In this document: piece by piece, positions 11,274-21,661 of the stretch
Position numbering within the stretch: the first letter of the stretch is position 1
Layout of the letters: every line of letters begins with the position of its first letter
Source of the DNA: Lyophyllum atratum
Taxonomy: Eukaryota > Basidiomycota > Agaricomycetes > Agaricales > Lyophyllaceae
Length of the DNA stretch: 64,000 nt
Direction of reading: 5' to 3'
Assembly: GCA_014905825.1 (NCBI GenBank)
Contig: JACGCN010000060.1
Location: forward strand, 124,001-188,000
Made by a program: the position numbers and the translations under genes
The notes under the pieces: model-generated
Seen by the model: only the letters and a program-made list of their open reading frames with translations
Databases searched by the model: none
Told to the model about the DNA's origin: nothing

Positions 11274-13186
11274 TTATGCAGCGCTATACAAAAAGAGATT
11301 GTTCGTCGCCGCGATCTAATGAACGACAGATGAGACATCACAAATAAAAAAACGAAAAACGCGTAGTGCTTACGGCGATAGTATTCTCCCTGGGATGCCA
11401 GCTCGCGTGCAAGATCTTCTTGTTGAAGTCTAGCGTATCAAGCTGCATTGCATCTCTCAATCCTCCACCTCTCTGTCCATTCTTCACGCCTGGCTTGCCA
11501 GGTAATGGTCCGCCAATTTTCTTGGCCTTGAACGCCGACTTGTCCGCTTGTAGCACGACATCGTTCAACGTGTCCGTATCGTATATCCGGAAGTAGTTAT
11601 GGTAGGAACCAGTCAGCACGTGCCTATAATAATCCATCAGAGTCAGTTTCTTGATCTCCGAGGGCAGTGGATGACGTCGGTTTTGCGCGCGCGAGATTGA
11701 CGTACTTATCGTCTCCACCCCAGACACATTCGAACTTGTCAAAGATACAATCATTCTCATATAAATCGCAGAGCTTCCCGCGGAGATGGTCGTGGATAGG
11801 GATCGTCTTCACTGGCCGCGATTCCATGTTGACGTCCCAGATCTTGAGCGATAGGTAATCCCGAGAGAGAATGTATCGTCCATCATGGCTGAATTTGACA
11901 TCGGAGATCGAAGAAATGATCTCAGAGAAAAACGACCGTGTCGAAGGGTCTTCCTCCTCTTCGAAGCCTGTTCAAAAATAGTTGAGAATGCAAGGTATGT
12001 AAGAGATGACGCAAGAGTGCTCACATTTCGCGTGACGATCGCATAGGGCGGAGTCGCGCATATCCGCGAGTTTGATGTTGCTCTTTGAGCTTGAATACAT
12101 GAACAGATTGCAATGGGTGGGGTGGAATTCGGTGGCCGTAATGACCTCAGTCAGCTCTTCCATATTGACCGGTTTGATATCGACAATATCTATGAATTGA
12201 TCAGTCAGGGACGCGTCCTGAGCATAAGAATCCTGGTAGGGGGACTCGGGATCTTCAATAAGAGGGACATACTGAAGCTCTGGTCACTGATATTGAGGTT
12301 CCATAGGTTGATTCGGAGATCGTCGGCAGAAATGTATGTTTCTTGGTCCGAGTTCACGGAAATGGAGTGTATGTGATACGCGTGTGCATTGGCGTACACT
12401 TTACGTGGGACAGCTGCGATGATGTTGTCTTGCTGGGACATGCGGGGGAGCTTCAAATGGCCGGAGGTTGCAGGAGTTGGCAAAGGGCGCTGGCCATCAT
12501 AGTGATTGGATTCAGATACAACCCTCAGCGATTTCTCGAAGACTTTCCAGAGCTTGATTGTCTTGTCTGTTTAGCCACGTTAGGAAGGCGATATGAACGA
12601 GATAAAAAGGGACTTACCGTTCGTTGATAACAAAAAGTGTGCAGAGTTTTGTCGTTTACACCATCTAATTTTGTTGATCTTCTCCTCAATTTCCAGCGAC
12701 TTGAGGTAATCAAACTCCGGCTCATGGGATTGGAACTCGGTGTAGAACTTGTACTCGCAGCCTTTTTTCTGTTTTATTGGACAATCGCGGTAATAGGCAC
12801 GCGTATAACCGACAAGACCATCGCAGAGAAAGCCAGATATAGAAAGTCACATAATCAGAGGCACAATCAGCTTAACACCCAGGGGAAGAAAGACGCGCGA
12901 TAGCCAGGATAGGGCATGTGGCAATACTGACCGATTCATTGCGCTCAAAGAGAACGACACGACCACCCTTGTCCCCCGTGGCGAGATAGTTTCCCGTGGA
13001 ATCGAACTCGACGGTAGATATAATGTCAGCTGATAGCAGCGTGTATGTGTTAGTGGAGTGCGATATATCCACCGAGGGCTAGGGCGATCAACTCGAGGAC
13101 GAACCTTCTGTAATGTCTTCGACTTCGCCCTTGTCACCGAAGCACTGAGCAAATCGCCATCCGCCTGAGCCTGAAGGATCTTCCAT
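11274..13186 (-). CDS. CDC55: PP2A regulatory B subunit (B55/PR55, Cdc55)
   Basis: Seven-blade WD40 regulatory subunit that targets protein phosphatase 2A; in fungi it acts in mitotic exit, the spindle checkpoint and septation. Start ATG 13186 gives [20 protein letters not shown], the typical B55 N terminus. It continues over many short introns through [40 protein letters not shown], and [20 protein letters not shown] after removing the intron around 11620-11705. The last coding exon 11274-11315 is joined over the intron 11316-11373, giving [18 protein letters not shown] and the stop at 11274. The [11 protein letters not shown] signature and the C-terminal ENTIA..NNLF are diagnostic. It shares a roughly 290-bp divergent promoter with COX9. 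Confidence 0.93.
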
Positions 13187-13477
13187 AGAATGGAGGGTGG
13201 TGGGGGTGACGCTGGCTGTGTCTGGGTGGAATTAGGGACCTGTTTGGAGACAGAAATCGGTTGATGACGCGATGGTAAGAAGAGAAATACGGGGAGATGT
13301 GTCGCAAGAAAACGGGGGTAACAGCGAGCTGACGATGGTGGAGAGACGATGGCACGAGCAGGGCACAAGGGATTGCTGAGCAGAGCTGACATAAGCCTGT
13401 TTGGATGCCTTTGGTGTACGCGGTTGTCCGACATCTCCCTCAAACCAAAACCACCCACCTCACACCCACACTCAGCC

Positions 13478-13759
13478 ATGGCCATCGCACCCATCACCGG
13501 AATGCTCAGGAAGAGATTCTGGCTCGACCTCACCTGCGCCCTTGGCCTCGGAACAGCCGCTGGCTATGGATACTGGTACGTATGGCTTTCTTTTTCTGAC
13601 TACCTTCCAACTCATCCATCTCAGGTATGGCTACCATTTGAAGCACCGTGAGTTGCGGCCGGACGTCCTCGACCGAATACTGACCCCCAAATCCCAGTGG
13701 AACGCCAGGAGAACTTTTACATCAAGCTGGAGAGGGAAAGGGCTGCTGCTTTGTCCTGA
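13478..13759 (+). CDS. COX9: cytochrome c oxidase subunit VIIa (Cox9)
   Basis: Small single-span inner-membrane subunit of respiratory complex IV. Three exons, 13478-13575, 13625-13647 and 13698-13759, make 60 residues. The N terminus MAIAPITGMLRKRFWLDL matches the yeast Cox9 start (MTIAPITG), then one membrane helix (LDLTCALGLGTAAGYGYWYG), then a charged C-terminal tail (KHLERQENFYIKLERER). Both introns are about 50 nt with standard GT-AG ends. Length equals the family's usual 55-65 residues. Confidence 0.9.
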
Positions 13760-13856
13760 AAATAGACACCACACATTTGTCGACTTAGACGCCAAAGCCT
13801 ATCATATGGAAATCCGCGTTCAAAGAAATAAATAATGTATCATAAGTCAACAGTCG

Positions 13857-15437
13857 TCATCTGCCGAGCACCCCAAGCCGCTTCAACTCCTCGCAACTCT
13901 CCACCACTTGCTGCTCAATCGCTCGGACTTTCTCCCAGTCGGTCCCAATGCCAAATATGCCCACCTCCTGCTCCTTTGCTCGCTCCTTTCGCTCCATTCC
14001 TCGTTGACAATTTGCGTAGAGATCCTGTGTGTATGCCCGGTCCACTATGCTCTCAAACTTCGTCAGCGCAGGGCCACGTTTAGCCGTCTTCTCGGCAGTG
14101 TTAGCCTTTTCCTTGGATTGACCAGCAGCCTTTCCAACGTTCGCACCCTCCCGCGCAATCTCGGCACCGATGACGGGATGGCCCATGAACTCCCCTTTGT
14201 TGACGTGATATCGTGCTCCCATTCCGCCAGTCTGCATCTCGAAATTAAACCTCTCGGAGGGCTGGAATGAGAAACGCGGATCTGGTACTGGTGGAGTGCC
14301 GAATAAATTCGGGAGTGCAGATAGTAGCGAGAACGCAAAGAGAATTAGAAGAGGCAGGAGTTGGACAAGTATTGACCGTGGCTCGGCGTTTCCAGCTTGT
14401 TGCTGACGATGGTGTGCCTGCCCTCCCATACGTGTTGTACGGAAGCCGCCAGACCCAAAAGTAGTCGTGAATACTGCAAAAACGCGTCTCAAAATCCATG
14501 ACATGAGGAAACGTGGCATGACGCACCTGGTCCGCCACCGAAACCAGAACTGAACCCTGTGCCGCCACCACCAAAGAACATATTGAATAGATCCTCTGGG
14601 CTGAGCTCGCCCTCGAATGATGCTCCACCACCGAATGGACTAGTGGAAAAGCCCGACGTCCTGGAGGGCATTCCGCCAAATCGGTCTTCGGGATCTGAAC
14701 CGCTTCGATCGTAGACAGCGCGTTTTTGTGGATCTAATATGAATTAAGCGTAAATACAAAGACAACAGAAGAGAAGTCGAGGGGGCGCACCAGACAGGAC
14801 TTGGAATGCTTTAGAAACCACTGTGACCACGTTAATCGCATATTTGGCTTCGACAGAAAAAGGAGAATTACATTTGAAAGCCTCATCAGCACCGGGCGCT
14901 CCATTCTTATCCGGGTGTAGGGAAAGTGCCAGCTAGGGGGATTTGTGGGAGAATTAATCAGTGAACGAATCCTTCGATACAAGGGTTTGAAGGAACCTTG
15001 CGATATGCCTTCTTAATATCCACGTCTTCGCAGTCCCGCTTCACTGCCAATATCTCATAATACTCCGTGACCTTGCAAGCCCTCACTCTTTTCACCACCG
15101 CTCCTTGTTCCGCCGTGTACTCTCTCTTCTCACCACCGATCCCGCCGGCAGTCCCATTGCTCTTGACACTGCTCGAGCTTTGTGTCCTATGGGGCTGCCG
15201 GTGCTTCGCGCCAGACGCAGAGGGGTGTTCTTCAGCAGCCGAGGATGTAGATGTAGAGGCGGAAGACTCCGAAGCTGAGCTAGCATTGATAGAACCAAGC
15301 AGCTTCAGGGCTTGTGGGGTTTCGAACAGGGAGATCGACTTTTGGCAGAACTTGCGAGCAGAGGGAAAGTTTCCTGCATCGTAGTGTTTCCTGGCGATTC
15401 CGAGGCACTTAACTGCTTCGTCCTTGTTGCTTTCCAT
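13857..15437 (-). CDS. ER membrane J-protein, DNAJB12/B14-Hlj1 type
   Basis: Hsp40 co-chaperone that anchors Hsp70 at the ER membrane for quality control and ERAD. The N-terminal region (MESNKDEAVKCLGIARKHYD, about residues 1-60) is the TPR-like segment seen in DNAJB12/14. A serine-rich linker follows, then the J domain: TEYYEILAVKRDCEDVDIKK, LALSLHPDKNGAPGADEAFK with the HPD motif, VSKAFQVLSDPQKRAVYDR. Next come a Gly/Phe-rich region (FFGGGGTGFSSGFGGG), a transmembrane helix (ILVQLLPLLILFAFSLLSAL) and the DUF1977-like C-terminal domain with FNFEMQTGGMGARYHVNKGE. Several short introns, for example after AYRK and after EAFK. The stop at 13857 lies about 100 bp from the COX9 stop, so the two genes converge. 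Confidence 0.9.
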
Positions 15438-15574
15438 GAGGGAGGAACAGGCAGGGAAGATTGGAGATCGTCCACGGACACGAACGCGGACACGGACGTG
15501 GAGAACCAGGTTACGATTTATTGCTTACATACATCCGTTAATAATTAGGTAACCCTGGACAAGTGTTGCCAACT

Positions 15575-15748
15575 GAAATTAGCAATTGTTTTCTGCAATC
15601 ACGTAATACGACCTATGACTTAGCAGATAACATGAACAGGATCATTCAAACTTCAAATGTTCAACAGCGCAACAACAGCGCCGTCAATACCCTTTTGAGG
15701 TACATAGAACCTCAGGCCTCAGGAACTGGCTCGCTTCAGAGAAAAGTT
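15575..15748 (+). pseudogene. duplicated fragment of the HRT3 5' region
   Basis: This stretch repeats two separate parts of the HRT3 locus joined together. 15575-15645 matches 18542-18622 (AGCA.TT.TTTTCTGC.ATCAC.TAATACGAC, then GACTTAGCAGATAACAT). 15645-15748 matches 19888-19965 (CTTCAAATG.. CAACAGCGCCGTCAATA.., AACCTCAGGAACTGGCTCGC). It thus contains promoter sequence plus the beginning of the HRT3 coding region, but small changes shift the frame after the start and nothing of the rest of the gene follows. It cannot make the F-box protein and is best read as a degenerate copy. The 1.27 kb that separates the two parts in the intact gene is absent here. Confidence 0.7.
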
Positions 15749-15887
15749 TCACATTGACAGCAAAAATGTATGTAAGTCTCCTGGCCTCATCCGAGCACAT
15801 ACTATTACTACCAACCTGCAAGAGACGACAAAAGTAAGTCCAAAACTATAACCCGGGAACAGGTGCCAACGTACTTTATTCAATCCA

Positions 15888-16415
15888 TCACATTGGCAGT
15901 GGCGCATTCCAGTCTGCCTGGCTGAGCAATGCTTGCACTGGTTGCCTAGCGAGTAAACCTTCTTGAATGCATTTAACGAGAACAGAGACCACCCAATGCT
16001 GGCAATTCCACCAGCCATTGGGTTTCAGGACTTGTTCTGCTGCCGCGACGCGCTCCAACCATTGCCGCTGGGCGTAGCTAAGCGTAGCAATGGGGATGAA
16101 TGTCGCATCTGTATCGGCTTGCGGGCCGGCGATTCTTGTCTTCGGGCCCCAATTGGTCAGATGGTCCAATGGGCCATAAGGACCTCTCTCTCGAGTGACT
16201 TCAAGCTGACGATGAACGTGGTCATTGGTCGACGCCGTACCAACCCTCCAGGCAATCGCCCAATGTCGATGACTAGGAAGGACACTCTCATTTCCCATGC
16301 TCGAGACAACGAGCATCACTATACGCGGAGAATCCTCGTCGGGATAGAGGTGCTCCACGCCTGGCGGCTCGCGGACAGAGGAATCCCTCCCCATGTTGGG
16401 CATTACTTCGGTCAT
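15888..16415 (-). CDS. uncharacterised fungal protein with NCxHWV motif
   Basis: Not identified by name. The most plausible start is ATG 16415 (MTEVMPNMGRDSSVREPP); the frame is open further upstream. It gives about 175 residues. Visible order: a segment RIVMLVVSS and an H-rich strand SHRHWAIAWRVG, HRQLEV, then GPLDHLTNWGP, the helix LSYAQRQWLERVAAAEQV, and NGWWNCQHWVVSVLVKCIQEGLL near the C terminus. An early HxHW strand and a late NCxxWV helix recall the circularly permuted papain-like/NlpC (LRAT-like) folds, in which His and a later Cys are catalytic. That is inference from motif order only. The C terminus may be changed by an intron near 15885. It lies directly downstream of the C2-APH gene on the same strand. 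Confidence 0.5.
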   Translation of the reverse strand: MTEVMPNMGRDSSVREPPGVEHLYPDEDSPRIVMLVVSSMGNESVLPSHRHWAIAWRVGTASTNDHVHRQLEVTRERGPYGPLDHLTNWGPKTRIAGPQADTDATFIPIATLSYAQRQWLERVAAAEQVLKPNGWWNCQHWVVSVLVKCIQEGLLARQPVQALLSQADWNAPLPM

Positions 16416-16927
16416 GTTTTGCAGAAGAGTGGCGTATGGGAGGATAGGTGAGGGCGATAAACTTGGATAAGATCCTTGAGGATCTGATTTGATCTGCACT
16501 TATACTGCCAGCGGGGCTTCAGACGAGAACAACCTGAATACAACAACTGATCTAACGATAACGGCACAATGCAAGCCCTGGAAACGAACCTAAAACAAAA
16601 CCGACGCGACAAAGGTTGAAGCACCTTGAAGGTTGAAAGAGTAACGCAATTGGACACAATGGTAAGATCAAGAAGAGAGCATGGTATGACAGAATACCCT
16701 GTCGATTGACGCCTAGAACCACAACAATAACGAGAACAAGGACAAGGACAAAGACAACAACTCAGAAAAAAGGAAGAATGACAGACGGGAGACAGAAGAA
16801 GAGGGGCAGAACAAGGACAGAATTACTTACAGCAACAGGTACGTGTCAGAAACGCACTGCATAATAAAAAAGGATGAGTGTCGACTGTGCTATCAAAAAA
16901 CAAGTGGGCAGCATAGATTTGAAACAA

Positions 16928-18349
16928 TCATTCAGCCCACGGCCGAAAAAAGACATCCCTCAATACAGAGGGATATTGGAGTGATAAGTCACTCTCGGGT
17001 CCCAGTGCAACCGACAGCTCGTCACGCCACTTCCGCGTCGAGGAGCCTCGCGACGCTGCCATGAGTTCCCAGAAGTCGGGATACCACCCAAGAGTTTCCC
17101 AATCCACCAAACCTGTGATCGTTCCATCATCAACCATGATGTTCCTCGCAGACAAGTCCCCATGTGCCAGTACAACATTGCATTGTCGGCCAACTTCACA
17201 CAAGGCTGAAGGGACTTCGCTAAGGGTCATGTAGCTACCGAGGCGCCAAATCCAATACGAGTGGAATGCTTCCAAATCACGAAACTCGTGCAGAGGCGGT
17301 GGGTCAAACAACAGGTTGTCGTACGGTCCAGAAGGCCAGGAACCCATCAATCTCCTAGTATCCGATTCCAATGACCTGAGTTCTCGAACAAAACCAGCCA
17401 ATTGAGTTGCGACGCTTCTCAATTGCTGTTCCGTCATACTGGAGAGACAGGTGTGGAGAGGCTGGCCTTTTATCCGGTCCATAACAATATAAGTGTGGTC
17501 GTTGTGCTGGAAGCACATGTGTACTTTAGGTACTGGAATGGACGTCCGCTGTTGGATATACATCATGGCCATAGCCTCTCGGATGCTAGCTCCTGACCCA
17601 GATTTAACAACCAGAGACTCTTCGACGAAAGCAACATTGCCCGCATCTGGTACCGCTGCCAGAGCTGCCAGAATGCGCCTTATCTCGTGGGCCGGGGGAG
17701 TGAATACCGGGCAGGTAAGCAAGGAAGCGTGAGGAAGCGAACACGAAGATGGGGTTGGCGACAGATTGAACTGAGGCAATGATGCTGCTATGAATGGCGG
17801 TAAATGGGTCATACGTAGCGTGACAGAGCTAGAGAGTTGTGTTGGATCATCCAGGGCCACTTCACGATTCCGCAGTTTCAGTGTACACGCTTCCAGAGCG
17901 CCGAGTTAGATAGCAGTTTTGACACCAAGCTGAATAAGGACTTACTCTGCTCGCTGCCCAGACCGTCAATCAGCCTCTGAACTGGTGCCTGGGAATCGCC
18001 CAGAAGTTCATCATCGTGATAAACAGCCAGCTCCAGGTGACCCCCGTAAAATAATGGCCTAATGGTGGCCGAGTCAAGAAATCGGGTTCACCAAGAGGTC
18101 CAGCGAGGTGACGTACGCGACGAAGCCCTCGTTCGACCAACGCGGATGATGACTTTGTGTGGATGTTCGTGTTTTATGAGTCACATCGTCGAGCTTGACA
18201 GTGACGTGAACGTGAGGCCGCGGTGGTAAATTCTTAGCGTGGAGTACTACAATAAGGACATATCAGCGCTCTTCTCTAATAACGAATGACCGCAGAGAAA
18301 GGCATGCCTTCGATAAGAAGCCTCTTGTACCTAGCAGGAAGATATCAGC
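16928..18349 (-). CDS. C2 domain fused to an APH-family kinase-like domain
   Basis: The 3' exon (stop 16928) encodes an aminoglycoside-phosphotransferase/choline-kinase-like fold: REAMAMMYIQQRTSIPVPKV (ATP-site lysine region), HTYIVMDRIKGQPL, the catalytic loop VVLAHGDLSARNIMV and the metal-binding GLVDWETLGWYP. Fungal APH proteins are common and their substrates mostly unknown. Going upstream over clean introns (about 17879-17945, 18059-18116, 18247-18330) the same frame carries a C2-like beta-sandwich: ADIFLLVLHAKNLPPRPHVH, VTVKLDDVTHKTRTSTQSHH, PLFYGGHLELAVYHDDELLG and CTLKLRNREVALDDPTQLSS. It ends at VTLRMTHLPPFIAAS, where the kinase-like part begins with no stop between. The very first exon and ATG were not resolved; 18349 is the upstream limit of the exon I can read. 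Alternatively two genes are read through here. Confidence 0.6.
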
Positions 18350-18622
18350 CTGTGGAAGATGATCAGATAGCAGGGACATTCACCTGCTCAACTGTACAGG
18401 CTTACGGAGTGGGTTTAAATAAAATTCCATGCTGGACAAATGCTGGAAGTCGAAAGGCGAGTCGAAAAGAGTCACTCTGCGAAGGAGGACACAAAGCGGA
18501 TATGTAGTCGTTGGCAAAGCCTTGCGCAATGGAAGCTGTGCCAAGTGATCATGAAGTTAGCAGTTATTTTCTGCGATCACATAATACGACCATGACTTAG
18601 CAGATAACATTAATAGGATCAT

Positions 18623-19138
18623 AAGCCTGTGGACGCGCGCTATCGCCGCAGAACCTGCTACTTTTCACTGATGACTCTGTTCTCTCTTTGAATCTTTTCG
18701 ACATCGATATGGGACTTCATATCACACAATGTATGTTCTTTAATTTGACCTGTTTAGCTTTGAAGCCTGTATACGTAGGTATGGGTCCGTGCTGACATTC
18801 GGCGCCCTCTTGAGTTTCTCGGCATTTTTGCCGCACGGCCGGGGCCTCCCGGCGGGTTCCAGGGCATACGGTCGATGTTGAGGAAGCGTAGGTAGGTGGT
18901 GTGTGTGTTGCCGGGTGTTAATGCGGCTGTTGTTAGGATCGTCTCCACGGCAGTTTACAGGCTTTGCCTGCTTTTTTGCGTTCCTCTAGGCCTAAGGGTG
19001 TTAAAGACTGCAAGACAGTGAGCGAAGCACATGAGAGTCGCCGGGGGATGTAGATGTAGATTAGATTAGAGCATGTGAACGACCAAACAATTATGTAAGA
19101 ACAAATTTTGAATTGCACGGTCGGGGGTAAAAACCTAT
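18623..19138. repeat. long direct repeat, copy 1
   Basis: 516-bp unit beginning AAGCCTGTGGACGCGCGCTA and ending CGGTCGGGGGTAAAAACCTAT. Copy 2 starts directly after it with the same bases. Similarity is high over most of the length (for example CATCGATATGGGACTTCA.., CGGCCGGGGCCTCCCGGCGGGTT, GAACGACCAAACAATTATGTAAG). Copy 1 has about 35 bp near 18762-18798 that copy 2 lacks. It sits between the C2-APH gene and HRT3. Confidence 0.85.
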
Positions 19139-19856
19139 AAGCCTGTGGACGCGCGCTACCGCCGCAGAACCTGCTACTTTTCACCGGTAACTCCGTTCTC
19201 TTTTTGAGCAGTATTTTCCACATCGATATGGGACTTCAATATCACACAATGTATGTTCTTTGATTTGACCTGTTTAGCTTTGCGGCGCTCTCTTGAGTTT
19301 CTCGGCATTTTTGCCCCATGGCCGGGGCCTCCCGGCGGGTTGCAGGGCATACGGTGGATGTTGAGGAAGCGGAGGGAGGTGGTGTGTGTGTTGCGGGGTG
19401 TTAATGCGACTGCTGTTAGGATCTCCACGGCAGTTTACAGGCTTTGGGAAATTGGGTATCTCACGCCTGTAAGAAAACAGGCTGCCAGACCCTCCTCGGC
19501 CTTTATGTACGTCTCGTTATACACCGTCCACACATCCTCCATTGGCAAAATGTACAGTCGGTTTCACGGCCGTCGGCATCCAAGTCATCCTCCACTACAC
19601 CGCTGAACGAGATTATGCCCGACATTTCGTGATAGATGATTACAGTTTCACCATCTTCAAATACACAGTTGGTTACAGCTCCTCCTCCCTTTTTTTTGTA
19701 TTCGTCTAGACCTAATGATGTTGAAGACTGCAAGAGAGTCAAGCACATGAGAGTGGGATGTAGATGTAGATAAGATTAGAGCATGTGAACGACCAAACAA
19801 TTATGTAAGAACAAATTTTGAATTGCACGGTCGGGGGTAAAAACCTACTACTAAAG
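19139..19856. repeat. long direct repeat, copy 2, with about 240 bp extra
   Basis: Second copy of the unit, adjacent to the first. It is longer because it has an extra segment at about 19447-19690 replacing a short stretch of copy 1. It ends with the same CGGTCGGGGGTAAAAACCTA block at 19828-19848, about 50 bp before the HRT3 ATG, so the repeat end forms the immediate HRT3 upstream region. I see no terminal inverted repeats and no transposase. Confidence 0.8.
19446..19748 (-). other. coding-like minus-strand relic inside repeat copy 2
   Basis: The extra segment of copy 2 reads like protein on the minus strand but in two frames: TNCVFEDGETVIIYHEMSGI followed by ISFSGVVEDDLDAD, then in another frame MEDVWTVYNETYIKAEEGLA, ACFLTGVRYPISQSL and a stop near 19446. 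A frameshift, or an intron I cannot place, lies between them near 19555. Not recognised. It may be an exon captured with the repeat, a decayed gene, or a small expressed gene. Confidence 0.35.
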
Positions 19857-19899
19857 TAGCAGGAATTAGTAACTTGAACCCTGCTTCTCTCAACTTCAA

Positions 19900-21661
19900 A
19901 TGCAATCAACAGCGCCGTCAATATCTACGGATGTAGAACCTCAGGAACTGGCTCGCTTCAGAGCAGAATGGCTTGCCGAACTGCAGAGTAGAAAGGCTGC
20001 GAAAAATCTAGCAGGAAAACAGGTCAATTTAGCCTTGGCGTCAGAACCCCAGCAGGGCACGAGCAAGACGGTCGCCAAATCACCAGTCATCCCGGCTCCG
20101 TTTCCACAGGTGTTCCCGGGTCCCTCGACGCCAACCATAGCAGGTGTTCCACCCGCCCTTGCCAAGTTCACTCCGTCTGCCCAGCTCGTCGATTCTCCGC
20201 TTCCTCATAAGCTTGGTTCCGCACTCAGTATCTATCGTCGGGCTGTAGAGCACGAACAACGTGGCGAATTAGATGATGCCCTGGTTTTATACCGCCAAGC
20301 CTTCCGTATGGTAACTCTGTTAATGGTAGACGCCGGTGACTGCACGCTTATCCCTCTGTGCAGGACGCTCATGTGGACCGCGTATACCATAGGGAGGAGA
20401 TGCTTGCCTCTATTGCTGAAGCCCAAAAGGAGCCTTTGCAAAAGCCTACTTCCTTCGTAACGGATGCTTCCATCGAGGAGCTGGCCACGAAGGTACATCA
20501 CTCCTTAGCTGTGAAGGCACACGCTGGTGTGCCCGCCGTCAGGGTTACTGGGACTCTAGCTAGTCTCCTTGAAAAGTTTCCAAACGATCTCTTGTTTGAA
20601 CCCGAGCTTGAAGGGGAACCCGTACATCTGCAGAAGGTTCCTGATGAGCTCTTGATAATGATCATTCGGAAGCTCGACCCGACCTCTATCGAGCGTTTTG
20701 CGGTGGTTAATCGGAAGGCACGGATACTTTCCTTGGATTCTGTCATATGGAGGTACCGAATTCGTTCGAGAATAGGTGTCGCAGAGGCTCATTGCTTGTT
20801 GTCTACAGGAAACTCGTCGGGGCGACGTATAAGCCGCCTCAGGTGGCAGATATTGAAGACTTGACGCCAGTTCTTGAGCGTTGTCTCTTTAACTACAGAC
20901 GCGTCTACATCGAGCACCCTCGCGTTCGCCTAGATGGTGTATATATTGCGACCTGTCATTACGTGTGAGTGACGAGAGGCCTTGTACTTGCTACGCAGTC
21001 GATGACCTTGGTTTTCTCTCAAACAGTCGACCTGGCCTCAGCGAAAACTCTTGGGTCAATGTGAGCTGAATACACAACACTTTTGATACTGGTCAGGTTG
21101 CTTATGTGGAGATGCTAATAGATAAGCCACTTGATCACCTACCACCGGTACCTGTAAGCTTTTCGTATCCCACATAGCTAAACGGAAATAAACACCCCAC
21201 AGTCGCTTCTTCCCAAACGGTCAAGTACTCTCGCTTCTTGCAAACGAAGAACACACACCGCAGCAAGTGATCCCCCTTCTGAAGCCTACCCTCCGCATGA
21301 AGGTACATTTTCCCCTTCTCCTATTTCGGATCTCCTCTCACATTCGATGAAGGGTTTCTACATAGGAACTTGGCACCTCTCAGGTACTACGATTCAGCTC
21401 TCCAACCTATTCGACGCAAGCGGTCGCTTCCCTCTTCCAACTGACGAACAATCTGGCCATGTTTTCGAATCTGCCGAAGGCAACCGATATTCCTTCGGTA
21501 TGAGCCTAAACCTCGTCTCACGGCCCCTGGGTCGATGGAACAAGTTAAACATCGAGGCGTACAACTCCATCAACCTCGAGAGTGGAGACATCAATCCGGT
21601 CGCGCTGAAGCACGAGCGGCCATTCTGGTTCTCAAAGGTCCGATCATATAATTTATACTGA
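19900..21661 (+). CDS. HRT3: F-box protein of the Hrt3/FBXO9 family
   Basis: Substrate-binding subunit of an SCF ubiquitin ligase. Start ATG 19900 (MQSTAPSISTDVEPQELARF); four or more introns. Order of parts: an N-terminal charged segment; a TPR-like/MIT-like stretch (LGSALSIYRRAVEHEQRGEL, DDALVLYRQAFRM); the F-box (LQKVPDELLIMIIRKLDPTS, IERFAVVNRKARILSLDSVI); and the Hrt3 C-terminal domain with YKLVGATYKPPQV, FNYRRVYIEHPRVRLDGVYI, a LITYHRYLRFFPNGQVLSLL block and GFYIGTWHLSGTTIQLSNLF. It ends KHERPFWFSKVRSYNLY. The TPR plus F-box plus FYIGxW order is that of FBXO9. The region just before the ATG is repeat copy 2, so its promoter differs from that of the broken copy at 15.6 kb. Confidence 0.9.

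Noticed and set aside
18754..18948. Minus-strand frames shared by both long repeats (LRFLNI.RMP.NPPGGPG)
   Set aside because: Conserved only because the DNA is duplicated; frames are broken differently in the two copies and no family is recognised.
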